Positions 46,501 to 55,438 are shown, counted from the stretch's first letter. The stretch: DNA of 60,871 bases from Ignavibacteria bacterium (GCA_030693705.1 JAUYAB010000105.1:1-60871); one strand, 5' to 3'. Program-made: numbers and translations. Notes: generated by a model from the letters alone, not told the origin.

Positions 46501-47671
46501 TCCAGTTTGTTCCACCATTAATGGTTCCAAACAGAGAAGAGCCCGAACCCAGATCTGATGAAACATAAAGCTTTGAAGTATCTGAAGGAGCAATGGCAAT
46601 TTCCATTCTTGAACCGCTCAAGTTTTTATTATCGGTATCAAACCAAGAATTTCCCGCATCGAACGATTTAAGAACACCTTTACCATTTGATGTCGCATAA
46701 AGCGTTTTAAAATTCAATGGATTAGAAATCACTTGATCAATATTTGCTACGGAAGAAGTTTTCGTCCATGTCGTTCCCCCATCAACAGTCTTAAATATTC
46801 CTTTGCCTGTTCCGGCAACTACTACATTCTCGTTATTAGGATCAACCACTAGTCGGTTGACAAAGAAATAATCGCTGTTGTTTGCAGTAGCTGCAAGTTG
46901 AGTCCATGTTTCACCACGATCAGTTGATTTAAAAATTCCGTTTCCAGCTATTGCATCAGCGTTATAGAAACCTTCTCCGGTACCGGCATAAAAAATATTT
47001 CTATTTGTTTGAGCCTGATCAAGCGTGGTTGTAGATAAATTAGGCAGCTCGGAAGTAAGATCGCGCCATGAAGTTCCTGCATTCGTTGTTTTCCAGATAC
47101 CACCACCTACAGAACCTACGTACCATGTATTTTTAGTTGCATCATCAGGATCAACTACAATTCCTCTTGTTCTTCCACCAACATTTGCAGGACCTCTTTC
47201 AACCCAATTTAAGTTCGCGGCTTTTTTCATGAACTGACTGTTCTTCTTCAACTTATTAAACTCGGTAAACTGATAATTTGGTTGATAAGTCGGTGCAGAT
47301 TTACCGGATCCGGTACGAATCATTTTTTGAATCTTAACGAACATATCAGGTTGATCAAATCTATTTCCTTTTTCCATCCGTCTTTCACGTTCAGATTCTC
47401 TCAATTCTCTCGAAACCGGTCGTGCAGCTCTTGGTCGAACAGTATTATCCGATTGCCGGTTAGCAGCGAATAATTTCCGGCTATGTGAATCGCTTTTACT
47501 TTTGCTTATCTTCCCGGAAGTTGTTGATGAGGAGGTTTGACTGCTGCTTACTTTTTGTTCGACCTTTCTAACAGATTTTTCTTTCTGATTATTTAAGATA
47601 CCTTCAAACAGCAGAAATGCTGCTATAGCGAAGATGCTAACAAACGAAACAACAGTTAGTATTTTTTTCAT
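43553..47671 (-). CDS. Large secreted sortilin/BNR-repeat protein with T9SS sorting domain
   Basis: A 1372-residue cell-surface or secreted protein. An N-terminal signal helix (TVVSFVSIFAIAAFLLF) and a Ser-rich basic linker (to about 140) precede a series of Asp-box/VPS10-like propeller repeats (GGGIWKTTNAGTSW, GNGIFKSTDRGETW, GKGIFKTVDGGTTW, and similar). An inserted domain (about 440-640) interrupts the propeller, and repeats resume to about 990. A jelly-roll-like region follows. The sorting domain begins QNYPNPFNPSTIIRYALP and ends TKKLILMK. Related proteins in this phylum are annotated as glycosyl-hydrolase-like or photosystem-assembly-like; no catalytic residues can be claimed. ATG 47671 is preferred over 47677 by spacing from AGGG. 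Confidence 0.88.
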   Translation of the reverse strand: MKKILTVVSFVSIFAIAAFLLFEGILNNQKEKSVRKVEQKVSSSQTSSSTTSGKISKSKSDSHSRKLFAANRQSDNTVRPRAARPVSRELRESERERRMEKGNRFDQPDMFVKIQKMIRTGSGKSAPTYQPNYQFTEFNKLKKNSQFMKKAANLNWVERGPANVGGRTRGIVVDPDDATKNTWYVGSVGGGIWKTTNAGTSWRDLTSELPNLSTTTLDQAQTNRNIFYAGTGEGFYNADAIAGNGIFKSTDRGETWTQLAATANNSDYFFVNRLVVDPNNENVVVAGTGKGIFKTVDGGTTWTKTSSVANIDQVISNPLNFKTLYATSNGKGVLKSFDAGNSWFDTDNKNLSGSRMEIAIAPSDTSKLYVSSDLGSGSSLFGTINGGTNWTEIKETSGTTIDWLGGQGWYDNTIAVNPYDANLVYIGGIDLWKLAISVGTPIVGISSTEKDSMEVKFSFVPGGLPFENGGVGTGNDYWKSQYLSQSDFFNVELRFGPGKGQKAARFINATMDYQNYIDVPFEAWDISSNRQLMVSFQDANKSGGFDVSSLSGDKIHFHNVTYNAATPNDSVAKINGIKYKNNFVVLLRKATGTTWNPATLPNAWLRINVGEFPSLLRASTPISDAYGRYSGSQAYVHPDQHNIVCVPMDQASKSIKMINGNDGGVALSTDGGTTFKEVGDDGYNTSQFYGVDKMSGKQAYFGGMQDNGTYFSDPALGNANAATKYNFVIGGDGFEVVWNPKDPLKMIGGSQYNGLSRTVDGWITRETPNKGFDDLGDANNSPFITKIAGSKQDPDLLFIISRKGVYRSDNFADNWVLTPITTSFQNGGSFTFAQLAISSASPQVVWAGVNMSSAGKVQVSKDGGLSFSSTNNYSTALGLLSGLDTHPIDPATAYAIFSIQGAPKILRTTNYGGAWTDITGFASSTTSTNGFPDVATYCVQVMPYDPNIIWAGTEIGIIESNDNGVSWHYSNNGFPAAAVWDMKIVDDEVVVATHGRGIWSVALPELANYKPLAVTLSPRINGNVYQGKNGIIINSTLRSAYDSTQVLIDGVKQYSIGATKEQDSVLIVPFFSTGLKKFQLVSFKDGVGYKSGVNETTLIEILAARNGYVNDFNSASTDFAGDLSVVTAPGFTDGAIHSAHPYGTNKELIYTLRVPIVVASSDATLQYDDIAIVEPGDPGSVFGDSNFWDYVIVEGSKGGEWLPLLPGYDCRSDVNWLAAYNANGNGSPGMFKTHTINLRDHFSAGDQVLIRFRLFADQFTDGWGWAIDNLKIQEAFVGVENETVPTQFELSQNYPNPFNPSTIIRYALPKEEKVTLKVYNNVGELVATLVNEVQPVGVHQVTFNASRLASGVYFYKIEAGSFNQTKKLILMK

Positions 47672-47695
47672 GATCATGCCCTAATTATTTATTGA

Positions 47696-48124
47696 TTAAT
47701 TAATTTTTATTTCTTGCTTTGTTTTAACGTTGAACAAATATCCGGCATTACCCGAGTTGGGGTTATCAATTCTTACGGTTCCGGGGAATTTTTGAACATT
47801 AATATGATATGAGCCGGTCCATTTTACTGATCCAAGCGGTATAAAATCCTCGAGGATAACCGCATGTTTTCCTTGATCGTAAACGAAAAATTTTACAGAG
47901 GTTTCAGTCGCCGATTTGTTTCTGCTGATAACTAAATAAAATTCGCTTGTTTCATTTTCAAGAAGATCAAAACTTTCGCCATACTTTTCAACCGCCAATT
48001 CTTTTACCGAATTGTCATGTTGATTTCCATTTTCTACATTTTGTAAATTCCGAGTACAATTTGAAGAGACACACGAACTTACAAAAAATTGGAGAAAGAA
48101 AATAGATATTATGGATGCCTTCAT
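47696..48124 (-). CDS. Small lipoprotein of unknown function
   Basis: A 142-residue protein. The signal ends FFVSSC with Cys18 as the lipidation site. The remaining 124 residues look beta-rich (FYLVISRNKSATETSVKFFV, KWTGSYHINVQKFPGTVRID). No family recognised. It ends 19 nt before the large T9SS gene on the same strand and may be co-transcribed with it. Confidence 0.65.
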   Translation of the reverse strand: MKASIISIFFLQFFVSSCVSSNCTRNLQNVENGNQHDNSVKELAVEKYGESFDLLENETSEFYLVISRNKSATETSVKFFVYDQGKHAVILEDFIPLGSVKWTGSYHINVQKFPGTVRIDNPNSGNAGYLFNVKTKQEIKIN

Positions 48125-48295
48125 TTATATCTTTTAATTGATATGAGAAATTAATTATTATTTGTTTTATTTCAAACTCATAGAAATCATAACATTCGCT
48201 CTGTAATATAAAAGTTCCCAAGCAAGTTGCAAATGAAAGATTGTGATATTATTTTACACATCATAATTGTAATCCATTAGAATGGAAACACGTCC

Positions 48296-48988
48296 ATGAA
48301 AAAAATCTCAATCTTAGTTATCGAAGATAATCGTCTTCTACGTGAAGGCATCTCCACTATGCTAAAAAAGCAACCGGATATGAGTGTTGTTGCTACAGTT
48401 GGGAACGGCGAGAATATTTTAATAACAATGGGCAAAGTCAAACCCAACATCGTCCTCCTCGATCTCGGATTGCGAAGTCAAAACAGTTTACAAGTCGTAA
48501 AAACAATAAAACGACAGCATCATGATGCAAAAATAATAGTTATGGATCTTGTTCCTTTGCAAGAAGATGTTTTCGAATTTGTTCAAGCAGGCGTTTCAGG
48601 ATTCATCCTAAAAGATGCAAACATTACTGAATTTTATAAAACGATCCGTTCTGTTTCCGAAGGAGCTCAAGTTTTACCTCCTCATCTAACCGGTTCACTC
48701 TTTAGCCAAATAGTTGAACATGCGGTAAACGGAGTAACGCCATCCATAATTGTTGAATCTGTCCGCATGACAAAGCGCGAACGGCAAGTGATCGAACTAA
48801 TTGCGGATGGTTTTGCCAACAAAGAGATTGCACAAAAACTCCATCTTTCAACCTACACAATAAAAAGCCACGTGCACAACATCCTTGAAAAATTGTCGCT
48901 TCATACCCGTATTCAAGTAGCTAACTATGCACATATTTCAGAATCATATAAAACGGCAAACGATTCACCTTCATTAATTGGAGAATGA
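48296..48988 (+). CDS. NarL/LuxR-type response regulator, copy 1
   Basis: A 230-residue regulator: receiver domain (acidic IEDNR at 9-13, Asp56 in LLDLGLRSQNSL, Lys in GFILKDAN) and a LuxR-type helix-turn-helix (MTKRERQVIELIADGFANKE, then STYTIKSHVHNILEKLSLHT). The usual MP after the acceptor Asp is replaced by LGLRS. No kinase gene is nearby, so it is an orphan here. It is divergent from the lipoprotein gene and is followed 334 bp later by a close paralogue. Confidence 0.92.
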   Translation: MKKISILVIEDNRLLREGISTMLKKQPDMSVVATVGNGENILITMGKVKPNIVLLDLGLRSQNSLQVVKTIKRQHHDAKIIVMDLVPLQEDVFEFVQAGVSGFILKDANITEFYKTIRSVSEGAQVLPPHLTGSLFSQIVEHAVNGVTPSIIVESVRMTKRERQVIELIADGFANKEIAQKLHLSTYTIKSHVHNILEKLSLHTRIQVANYAHISESYKTANDSPSLIGE

Positions 48989-49321
48989 TTACCACTCTTT
49001 CATTCCCCCAAAAGAAGTAGTTCCCTTTTCATCCCTTCGACCGATTGATTCTACACCCCAATTTATTGCACCTTGGCATCGTAAATAATAAAGAACTGTT
49101 CAACACAGACAATCGCACATTTATCAATCAGATCGCTTGATAATCTAACCCGTCTACGGTTGGATTGAGAGAATGGCAATACGAAAAAATGATTTAGTTG
49201 TTGGAGCAATTCAGTTGATTTCTAAAGATTCGCTAACAATCCTTCTGTCTACTTAAAATACTCTGTGTGTGAATTAGTTCTTAAGCAAGATTTTAAATTA
49301 ATCGTTATTTGAGTTTTTAAA
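48989..49321. other. 333-bp leader between the two response regulators
   Basis: No gene is seen. It contains copy b of the conserved leader motif (49017-49048). Otherwise there is only mildly AT-rich sequence with short imperfect hairpins. Its length suggests a long 5' leader or separate promoters for the second regulator. Confidence 0.5.
49017..49048 (+). promoter_or_regulatory. Conserved leader motif, copy b (upstream of response regulator 2)
   Basis: GTAGTTCCCTTTTCATCCC followed by TTCGACCGATTGAT; nearly identical to the minus-strand copy at 16105-16072 and similar to 50514-50547. It ends 274 nt before the start of the second regulator and 29 nt after the stop of the first. Confidence 0.5.
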
Positions 49322-50008
49322 ATGAAAAAAATTAGATTATTACTTATAGAGGATAATCGGTTACTTCGAGACGGAATCTTAGCGATTCTTAAACCCAACA
49401 AGGATATTGTTGTTATCGCCGCATCAGGAGATGGGAAGGATACTCTTGTCAAAATTCAGCAGTTAAAACCGAATGTAGTTCTTTTAGACCTTGGCTTGCG
49501 AAGTCAAAACAGTTTACATGTTGTTGAAATAGTAAAGAAAGATTTTTCGAAAGCAAAAATCGTTGTGATGGATCTTGCTCCTGTACAGGCTGATATCTTA
49601 CAATATGTGAAAGCCGGCGCAAACGGATTTATCCTTAAAGACGCTTCATTAAATGATTTTTTGATTACGATTCGAGCAGTAGCGGAAGGCTCTACCGTGC
49701 TGCCTTCACTCCTGGTTAATTCTCTTTTTTCACAGATTGTTGACCATGCCGTACTAGAAGGAAAAACAACGCTGAAAGAAGCCGTTATGATGACAAAGCG
49801 CGAACGCGAAGTTATTTCTTTACTTAGCGAGGGAATGAGTAACAGAGAGATAGGTCGCAAAATTCACATTTCCACTTATACGGTAAAAAGTCATATCCAC
49901 AATATTATGGAGAAACTCGCTTTACACACACGGCTCGAAATTGCAAACTATTCTTACACCGAAGAAACTCTACAAACAATTTCCAAAAGTATTTCGATGG
50001 TCAATTAG
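49322..50008 (+). CDS. NarL/LuxR-type response regulator, copy 2
   Basis: A 228-residue paralogue of the gene at 48296: same receiver signature (IEDNR, Asp56 in LLDLGLRSQNSL, GFILKDAS) and LuxR-type domain (MTKREREVISLLSEGMSNRE, STYTVKSHIHNIMEKLALHT). The LGLRSQNSL segment is identical in both. Tandem duplication followed by divergence is the simplest reading. No cognate kinase is in the neighbourhood; the large kinase at 4570 or the LytS-type kinase are not obvious partners. Confidence 0.92.
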   Translation: MKKIRLLLIEDNRLLRDGILAILKPNKDIVVIAASGDGKDTLVKIQQLKPNVVLLDLGLRSQNSLHVVEIVKKDFSKAKIVVMDLAPVQADILQYVKAGANGFILKDASLNDFLITIRAVAEGSTVLPSLLVNSLFSQIVDHAVLEGKTTLKEAVMMTKREREVISLLSEGMSNREIGRKIHISTYTVKSHIHNIMEKLALHTRLEIANYSYTEETLQTISKSISMVN

Positions 50009-50072
50009 TTAAGCGATTTCCTTTACTCTTAAAAACAAGTGAATAATACAACAAATAAATAATGGATATCTT

Positions 50073-50414
50073 ATGAAAAATATATTACTCGGTATTATCA
50101 GCATCGCATTTCTGCTCAGCTTTATTAGTTGTGCAGATGAAGCCGATCCGAAATTCCGCGTTATGAACGAGCGTGAGAACAAAACCAACCTTCAGATACA
50201 AACATCGGGCGGTAACACAATTAACATCAATGACGTTGTTGCCGGTCAACCAACTGCGTACCAATCTGCTGCCTCAGGAAATATCACCGCTACGGCAGTA
50301 ATACAGAACGAGTCGGTATCGCCAACGATAACATTCTACGCCTCAAAGGATACGCGTTATACAATCGTTGTTCAGATAAGCGACCCGCCCAAACTTCGTG
50401 TGGATCGAGACTAA
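50073..50414 (+). CDS. Small lipoprotein, possibly DUF4397-like
   Basis: A 113-residue lipoprotein (signal ending LSFISC, Cys20). The core FRVMNERENKTNLQIQTSGG, then NDVVAGQPTAYQSAASG, resembles half of a DUF4397 domain, a beta-sandwich of unknown function; the match is weak. It follows response regulator 2 by 64 nt and may be its target or co-transcribed with it. Confidence 0.6.
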   Translation: MKNILLGIISIAFLLSFISCADEADPKFRVMNERENKTNLQIQTSGGNTININDVVAGQPTAYQSAASGNITATAVIQNESVSPTITFYASKDTRYTIVVQISDPPKLRVDRD

Positions 50415-50513
50415 TGAAATTGAAAAGGACATCGGGATGATGAAGCATATTTCGATTGTCTTTACTGTTAAAAAAAAGAACATCCGATGGCAGGTTATTC
50501 ACCATATAGAAGA

Positions 50514-50547
50514 GTTAGTTCCTTTTTCATCCCATTGGACTATTTAT
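50514..50547 (+). promoter_or_regulatory. Conserved leader motif, copy c (upstream of beta-barrel gene)
   Basis: GTTAGTTCCTTTTTCATCCC followed by ATTGGACTATTTAT; same motif as at 49017 and 16072 with a few changes. It ends 269 nt before the next start codon, almost the same distance as copy b. Confidence 0.45.
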
Positions 50548-50642
50548 CCGTCTCTTCTTTAATTCTATGTTGATAAAGAGAATAACAGATCAATAGTGAT
50601 CTTACTTATTCACTCATGTTACGCAAAAGGTTGAATTGGTTT

Positions 50643-50744
50643 CTTAATCGTAATTTTAATCTTTTTCTTACCTGTCAGCCTATGGCTGAATCTGCATCAG
50701 CCGTCTAAAAACGAGTAAGATTTCGATTATGACTATGATTAAGA
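50643..50744. repeat. AATC-rich long inverted repeat, copy 2, with embedded REP palindrome
   Basis: Left arm CTTAATCGTAATTTTAATC (from 50643) and right arm ending GACTATGATTAAG (to 50744) are imperfect complements. TCTTAC (50666-50671) pairs with GTAAGA (50715-50720). TCAGCC TAT GGCTGA (50675-50689) lies in the loop. The right arm shares AAAAACGAGTAAGATT with copy 1. Confidence 0.65.
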
Positions 50745-50815
50745 GAATTTTTTAAAAGCACTTGCGTAATGTGAGTTGTTCATAAGAATAAATTTCAAAC
50801 TATAAAGAGGTTATC

Positions 50816-51607
50816 ATGAAAAATAGCAGAGTTACTAATAGCGAAAGTTTAATAAGATCCCTTAATCCATCAATTAAATTTTCAGTTGGAATAATTATAC
50901 TCATCGCGTTGATGACCACACAAATAAACGCGCAAGTGAATATAAAACTTGGCGGCGGTCTTGGGATGATGAGTCCGGCTTCAGACTTAAGCGGCTCCAC
51001 AATTGAATACTATAACGGAACAAATTATGGACTTGGCAGCGGCTTGAACATTAATGGAAAAGCCAAGCTTGGATTCGCCGCATTTAATCTCACCGGTGAA
51101 ATTGATTACTCATCTCTAAGTAACTCGGGAAATTCCGAACCCGGACAAGGGAGTGTAGAACTATCTCAAAAGATCGTTTCAATTAAAGTTGGACCAGAAT
51201 TTCGTCTTGGCTTACCAATGATACCTGTTACACCGTACCTTGGTTTCAACCTCGCTATGAATTCGTTCAGCGGTGAGATAACATTTCAAGGAGTTGCAAA
51301 AGTTCCGAGCGCAACATATAGTATGAAAAGTGCAACACGGTTTGGTGTTGGATTCTATGCGGGAACAGAAGTTAGTGTCGGCCCTTTTTTATCGCTCGAT
51401 TTTAATCTCTCTTACAACTTAATGAATGTCTCAGGTAAAGAATGGAACGATGCGAATCCGGGAATAAACCAACGGATCGATTCCTATCTTTCTTTGAATG
51501 ACGCTGCTGATCCTATTTACAACTTTGACGACGATAAACATTTCGTCTCCAAAGCGCGAAGTATTCATTCGGTTTTGTTCACCGTAAGTCTCTTATTCGG
51601 ATTGTAG
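50816..51607 (+). CDS. Predicted outer-membrane beta-barrel protein
   Basis: A 263-residue protein with a long N-region then a signal helix (FSVGIIILIALMTTQINAQ). The mature part has alternating strand patterns (VNIKLGGGLGMMSPASDLSG, FNLTGEIDYSSL, VSIKVGPEFRLGLPMIPVTP, GVGFYAGTEVSVGPFLSLDF) and ends in VLFTVSLLFGL, an aromatic/hydrophobic C-terminal strand. It fits the outer-membrane protein beta-barrel class common in Bacteroidota. No specific function. Confidence 0.7.
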   Translation: MKNSRVTNSESLIRSLNPSIKFSVGIIILIALMTTQINAQVNIKLGGGLGMMSPASDLSGSTIEYYNGTNYGLGSGLNINGKAKLGFAAFNLTGEIDYSSLSNSGNSEPGQGSVELSQKIVSIKVGPEFRLGLPMIPVTPYLGFNLAMNSFSGEITFQGVAKVPSATYSMKSATRFGVGFYAGTEVSVGPFLSLDFNLSYNLMNVSGKEWNDANPGINQRIDSYLSLNDAADPIYNFDDDKHFVSKARSIHSVLFTVSLLFGL

Positions 51608-51673
51608 TTTCTTGCAATACAAAATCAGATTGCAATGATCACTTAAAAAATTTAAATAAAAAAAGGAGTCAAT

Positions 51674-52432
51674 ATGAAACGCAGTGTAAATAGTTTAGTC
51701 GGATACACCATCAAAGCAAAAGATGGTGAGCTTGGAAAAGTAAGCGAGTTTTACTTTGATGATCATACGTGGTCAATCCGTTATTTAGTAGTAGAAACAG
51801 GAAATTGGTTAAATGAGCGAAAAGTACTTATTCCTCACTCAGCGTTAGGCAGAACTGATTGGGAGTCACAAACATTCCAGGTAAACCTTACTATGGAGCA
51901 GATTCGCAATAGTCCGGATTTTGAAACCCAAAAAACCGTATCCCGCCAACATGAAATTGAATTGTATACTCATTACGGACTGCCGGTTTATTGGGATAGT
52001 GTGTTCAATGATGGATTCGTTGGAATGGGTCCATACATCCCCATCCTCGTTACAGAACCCGTCAAGGAAGAAAAAAAATCAGCTAAAAACCCACCCGATG
52101 ATCCCCATTTACGCAGCACAAACAGCGTCGAGGGATACTTTATTCATGCTAATGACGGTGAAATTGGACATGTTGAAGATTATATAGTTGACGATGAAAA
52201 GTGGAATATTCGTTACATGATTGTTGATACAACAAACTGGCTGCCGGGAAGAAAAGTTCTTATTTTGCCGCGTTGGATCAAACGCATTGATTGGGCAGAA
52301 TCAAAAGTTTATGTGAATCTTTCGCTGGAATCAATAAAGAACAGCCCTGAATTTGATCCTTCTCAACCGGTAGATAAGATTGCTGAAAGAGAACTTTTCG
52401 ACCATTATGGAGATAGTTTAGAGCCATGGTAG
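51674..52432 (+). CDS. Tandem PRC-barrel domain protein
   Basis: A 252-residue protein with two PRC-barrel domains, about residues 5-80 and 155-230. Each has the pattern S/N-V-G/E-Y-x-I-x-A-x-D-G-E-x-G-x-V followed by W-x-I-R-Y-x-V-V-x-T-x-N-W-L and R-K-V-L-I. No signal peptide, so cytoplasmic. PRC-barrel proteins of this kind occur in stress-associated gene sets; function is unknown. GGAG precedes the ATG. Confidence 0.82.
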   Translation: MKRSVNSLVGYTIKAKDGELGKVSEFYFDDHTWSIRYLVVETGNWLNERKVLIPHSALGRTDWESQTFQVNLTMEQIRNSPDFETQKTVSRQHEIELYTHYGLPVYWDSVFNDGFVGMGPYIPILVTEPVKEEKKSAKNPPDDPHLRSTNSVEGYFIHANDGEIGHVEDYIVDDEKWNIRYMIVDTTNWLPGRKVLILPRWIKRIDWAESKVYVNLSLESIKNSPEFDPSQPVDKIAERELFDHYGDSLEPW

Positions 52433-52566
52433 TCAAGCTAAATTAGTTTTGTAACGAGGGAGTAAACAAGTTTAAATTTTACTACCTCGACCTTGGACAA
52501 ACATGATTTAATAGTAGAGGCATGCGGTATCTGCTTTACTTGAATAACGCAATGGAGAATTGTTAG

Positions 52567-54234
52567 ATGATAAATTCACAGATCACAGTTGCCCAATATC
52601 TTCTCATCCGGTTGAAAGAGATTGGAGTGGATCACCTTTTTGGAGTGCCGGGAGATTTTGTTCTCGGATTTTTCAACGAGGTATTGAAAAGCAATGTGAA
52701 GTACATCGGCACATGCAATGAACTCAACGCGGCTTATGCCGCTGATGGTTACGCACGTATTCGTGGTGTCGGCGCATTCTCCTCTACTTATGGTGTAGGG
52801 GAATTGAGCGCCATCAATGGAGTGGCAGGCGCTTTCGCAGAACGAGTTCCAGTTGTAGTAATCACCGGTTCACCCGCAACAATCAATTTCCGAACACGAC
52901 CGCTATTGCATCATACTCTTGGTGATTACCAAATCCCTTTGAGGATGTATGAAAAAATTACAGTTGCCTCAACGCAGCTTGTTTCCGCTGAAACAGCTCC
53001 GGCAGAGATCGATCGAGTGTTGACTGCATGTCTTTCTCACCAACAGCCGGTTTACATCAGTTTCCCGGCGGATGTGGTGATGATGAAATGTAATCGACCG
53101 GATGCTTTCCGTTTCCCAACACACCCAAAGAGTAATCCGGAAACGCTTGAAGAGGCGATAAGAGAAACCGTGAAGATGCTGAACAAGGCAGAGAAACCTA
53201 TTGTGATTGGTGATGTGGAACTGGTACGTTTCAAACTGCAAAAGGATTTCGAAGATTTTATAAACAAAACAGGTTTTCCATTTGTAACCCAGATGTTAGG
53301 CAAAACACTGATTTCAGAACATCACCCGCAATTCATTGGATTGTACGAGGGTGATCGCAGCCGGGAATATGTACGGAATCGTGTAGAATCTGCAGATTGT
53401 ATTTTACAACTTGGGGCATTGATGACCGATTTTAACACAGGCGGTTTCACAACCAATCTTGATGACTCAAAAATGATCAGCGCAAACATCGGTTACGTTA
53501 AAATCAAACATCATTTTTACGAGAACGTCCATCTCCATGATTTTATTCTTGGACTAACGGAAAAACTTTCAAAACGAGATTCTGCAACTTTGGATATCCG
53601 ATGCGCCAAGGAGAGTTGCGTTCACCGGCATTCGATTCCCTATGAGCCTGATTCTCCGCAACCACTCACCATCAAACGTTTCTTTGATCGTATGAGTCAT
53701 TTTATTGTTGACAATTCAATCATCATTGCTGAAACCGGCGTCTCCCTTTTCAGTGCAGCAGAGATGCACATGCCGGAAGGATCAACATTTATCGGGCAGA
53801 CTTTTTACGGATCGATCGGTTATACGGTCGGTGCAACGTTAGGCGCAAGTTTGGCAGCACAAGACCGGAAAGTAATTTTATTTGTAGGTGATGGTTCTTT
53901 TCAAGTCACCTGCCAGGATCTTTCAACAATGATCCGGAATAATCTCAAGCCGATCATCTTTCTTATAAATAATGACGGTTACACGATTGAGAGGGTAATT
54001 GTTGATCGTCCATACAACGACATTCAACCCTGGCATTATCATAAACTTGTGGATGTATTTGGCGGAGGACTTGGGCTCAATGTTCGCACCGAAGGAGAAC
54101 TTGAAGAAGCATTGCGGAAGGCTGCAATTGCTGATGGTCTCGTATTCATTGAAATTCATACAGGGCGAATGGATTGTCCCGATTCACTTATCAGTGCAGG
54201 CAAATCGATGGCAAAGATAAATCAATTAGAATAA
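52567..54234 (+). CDS. ThDP-dependent 2-oxoacid decarboxylase (pyruvate/indolepyruvate decarboxylase type)
   Basis: A 555-residue enzyme decarboxylating a 2-oxo acid to an aldehyde. The N-terminal Pyr domain has FGVPGDFVLGFF, catalytic Glu52 in CNELNAAYAADGYAR and HHTLGD with the paired histidines of the Pdc/IpdC group. The C-terminal PP domain has the ThDP motif GDGSFQ ending in NNDGYTIE. Substrate (pyruvate, phenylpyruvate, indolepyruvate or branched-chain) cannot be assigned. It is followed by an ene-reductase. An acylating aldehyde dehydrogenase lies far away at 24154 and could use the aldehyde produced. Confidence 0.9.
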   Translation: MINSQITVAQYLLIRLKEIGVDHLFGVPGDFVLGFFNEVLKSNVKYIGTCNELNAAYAADGYARIRGVGAFSSTYGVGELSAINGVAGAFAERVPVVVITGSPATINFRTRPLLHHTLGDYQIPLRMYEKITVASTQLVSAETAPAEIDRVLTACLSHQQPVYISFPADVVMMKCNRPDAFRFPTHPKSNPETLEEAIRETVKMLNKAEKPIVIGDVELVRFKLQKDFEDFINKTGFPFVTQMLGKTLISEHHPQFIGLYEGDRSREYVRNRVESADCILQLGALMTDFNTGGFTTNLDDSKMISANIGYVKIKHHFYENVHLHDFILGLTEKLSKRDSATLDIRCAKESCVHRHSIPYEPDSPQPLTIKRFFDRMSHFIVDNSIIIAETGVSLFSAAEMHMPEGSTFIGQTFYGSIGYTVGATLGASLAAQDRKVILFVGDGSFQVTCQDLSTMIRNNLKPIIFLINNDGYTIERVIVDRPYNDIQPWHYHKLVDVFGGGLGLNVRTEGELEEALRKAAIADGLVFIEIHTGRMDCPDSLISAGKSMAKINQLE

Positions 54235-54265
54235 CAATTAAAAAACATTATGAAGGAAAAGTAAA

Positions 54266-55357
54266 ATGAAAAAGATTAAACTTTTAAGTTCTTATAAATT
54301 GGGAACCATCGAATTAAAAAATAGAATCGTTATGGCTCCAATGACACGGTCACGCGCAATCGGAAATATCCCAAACCAATTAATGGCTGAATATTATGGA
54401 CAACGCGCCGCTGCCGGACTTATCATTACCGAAGGGACTTCCCCTTCGCCAAATGGTCTCGGATATAGCCGCATTCCCGGAATCTTCAATGATGAACAAG
54501 TTAACGGTTGGAAAAACATTACGGAGAAAGTTCATTCCAAAGATGGAAAGATTTTTGTTCAACTGATGCATACGGGGCGCATCAGTCATTACGAGAACAT
54601 GCCGGAAGAAGCAGTTATCATAGCTCCCTCCGCAGTTAAACCGGCAGGACAAATGTGGACAGATGCTCATGGGCTGAAAGATTTTCCAATTCCAAAAGAA
54701 ATGACGATTGAAGAAATAGAACAGACCAAGCAGGAATACATTACCGCGGCAATTAACGCAATTAAGGCGGGATTTGATGGTATCGAACTGCATGGCGCTA
54801 ATGGTTATCTCCTGGAACAATTTTTATCTCCGGTTAGTAATGTTAGAAATGATAACTACGGCGGCAGTATTCAAAATCGTTGTCGTTTTCTGTTGGAAAT
54901 AATCAAAGGCATAGTTGAGGAGATAGGAAAAGATAAGGTTGGTTTACGCTTATCGCCTTATGGTGTTGCCAGCGATATGCCCAACTATCCTGAAATTGAT
55001 GAGACATATAAATATCTTGCTGAAAAATTAAATAGTGTGGGTATACTTTACATTCATCTTGTAGATCACAGCGCAATGGGTGCGCCCGAAGTTCCCCTGG
55101 CAATAAAAAGAGCAATTCGCAAAAGATTTGAGAAAACAATTATTCACAGCGGTGGATATACCATGAAACATGCCGAGACCGAATTAGAAAAGGGATTAGC
55201 AAACCTTATTGCCTTCGGCAGACCCTTTATTAACAACCCTGATCTCGTTGAGCGATTTACGAACGGCTGGCAACTATCTACAGAACTTGATATGAGTACG
55301 TTTTATACGCCGGGCGAAAAAGGATATACAGATTATCCGATTTATAAGAAAGTCTGA
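54266..55357 (+). CDS. Old yellow enzyme family ene-reductase (NemA/alkene reductase type)
   Basis: A 363-residue FMN enzyme: LKNRIVMAPMTRSRAIGN near the N-terminus, QLMHTGRIS, the substrate-binding pair in ELHGANGYLLEQFLSP, DNYGGSIQNRCRFLLEI, and LIAFGRPFINNPDL near the end. It reduces activated C=C bonds of enals, enones or nitro-esters using NAD(P)H; such enzymes often detoxify electrophiles. It lies 31 nt after the decarboxylase gene with AAGGA before the ATG, so the two are probably one operon. Confidence 0.92.
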   Translation: MKKIKLLSSYKLGTIELKNRIVMAPMTRSRAIGNIPNQLMAEYYGQRAAAGLIITEGTSPSPNGLGYSRIPGIFNDEQVNGWKNITEKVHSKDGKIFVQLMHTGRISHYENMPEEAVIIAPSAVKPAGQMWTDAHGLKDFPIPKEMTIEEIEQTKQEYITAAINAIKAGFDGIELHGANGYLLEQFLSPVSNVRNDNYGGSIQNRCRFLLEIIKGIVEEIGKDKVGLRLSPYGVASDMPNYPEIDETYKYLAEKLNSVGILYIHLVDHSAMGAPEVPLAIKRAIRKRFEKTIIHSGGYTMKHAETELEKGLANLIAFGRPFINNPDLVERFTNGWQLSTELDMSTFYTPGEKGYTDYPIYKKV

Positions 55358-55438
55358 AATTGCGATGCTGCAGCAAATCAACAAATATGACTTCTTTACT
55401 AAACGAACCTGGAATACCGGATGAAGGGCGAATGAATA

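Larger units (their letters stand above)
50415..50815. other. 400-bp spacer with leader motif and AATC-rich inverted repeat
   Basis: No gene is seen. It contains copy c of the leader motif (50514-50547) and the second AATC-rich inverted repeat (50643-50744) with a REP-like palindrome at its centre. GAGG precedes the next ATG at 50816. Confidence 0.55.

Noticed and set aside
49070-49100. Sigma-54 promoter (TTGGCAT) before response regulator 2
   Set aside because: The GG is not followed at the required distance by a GC element.
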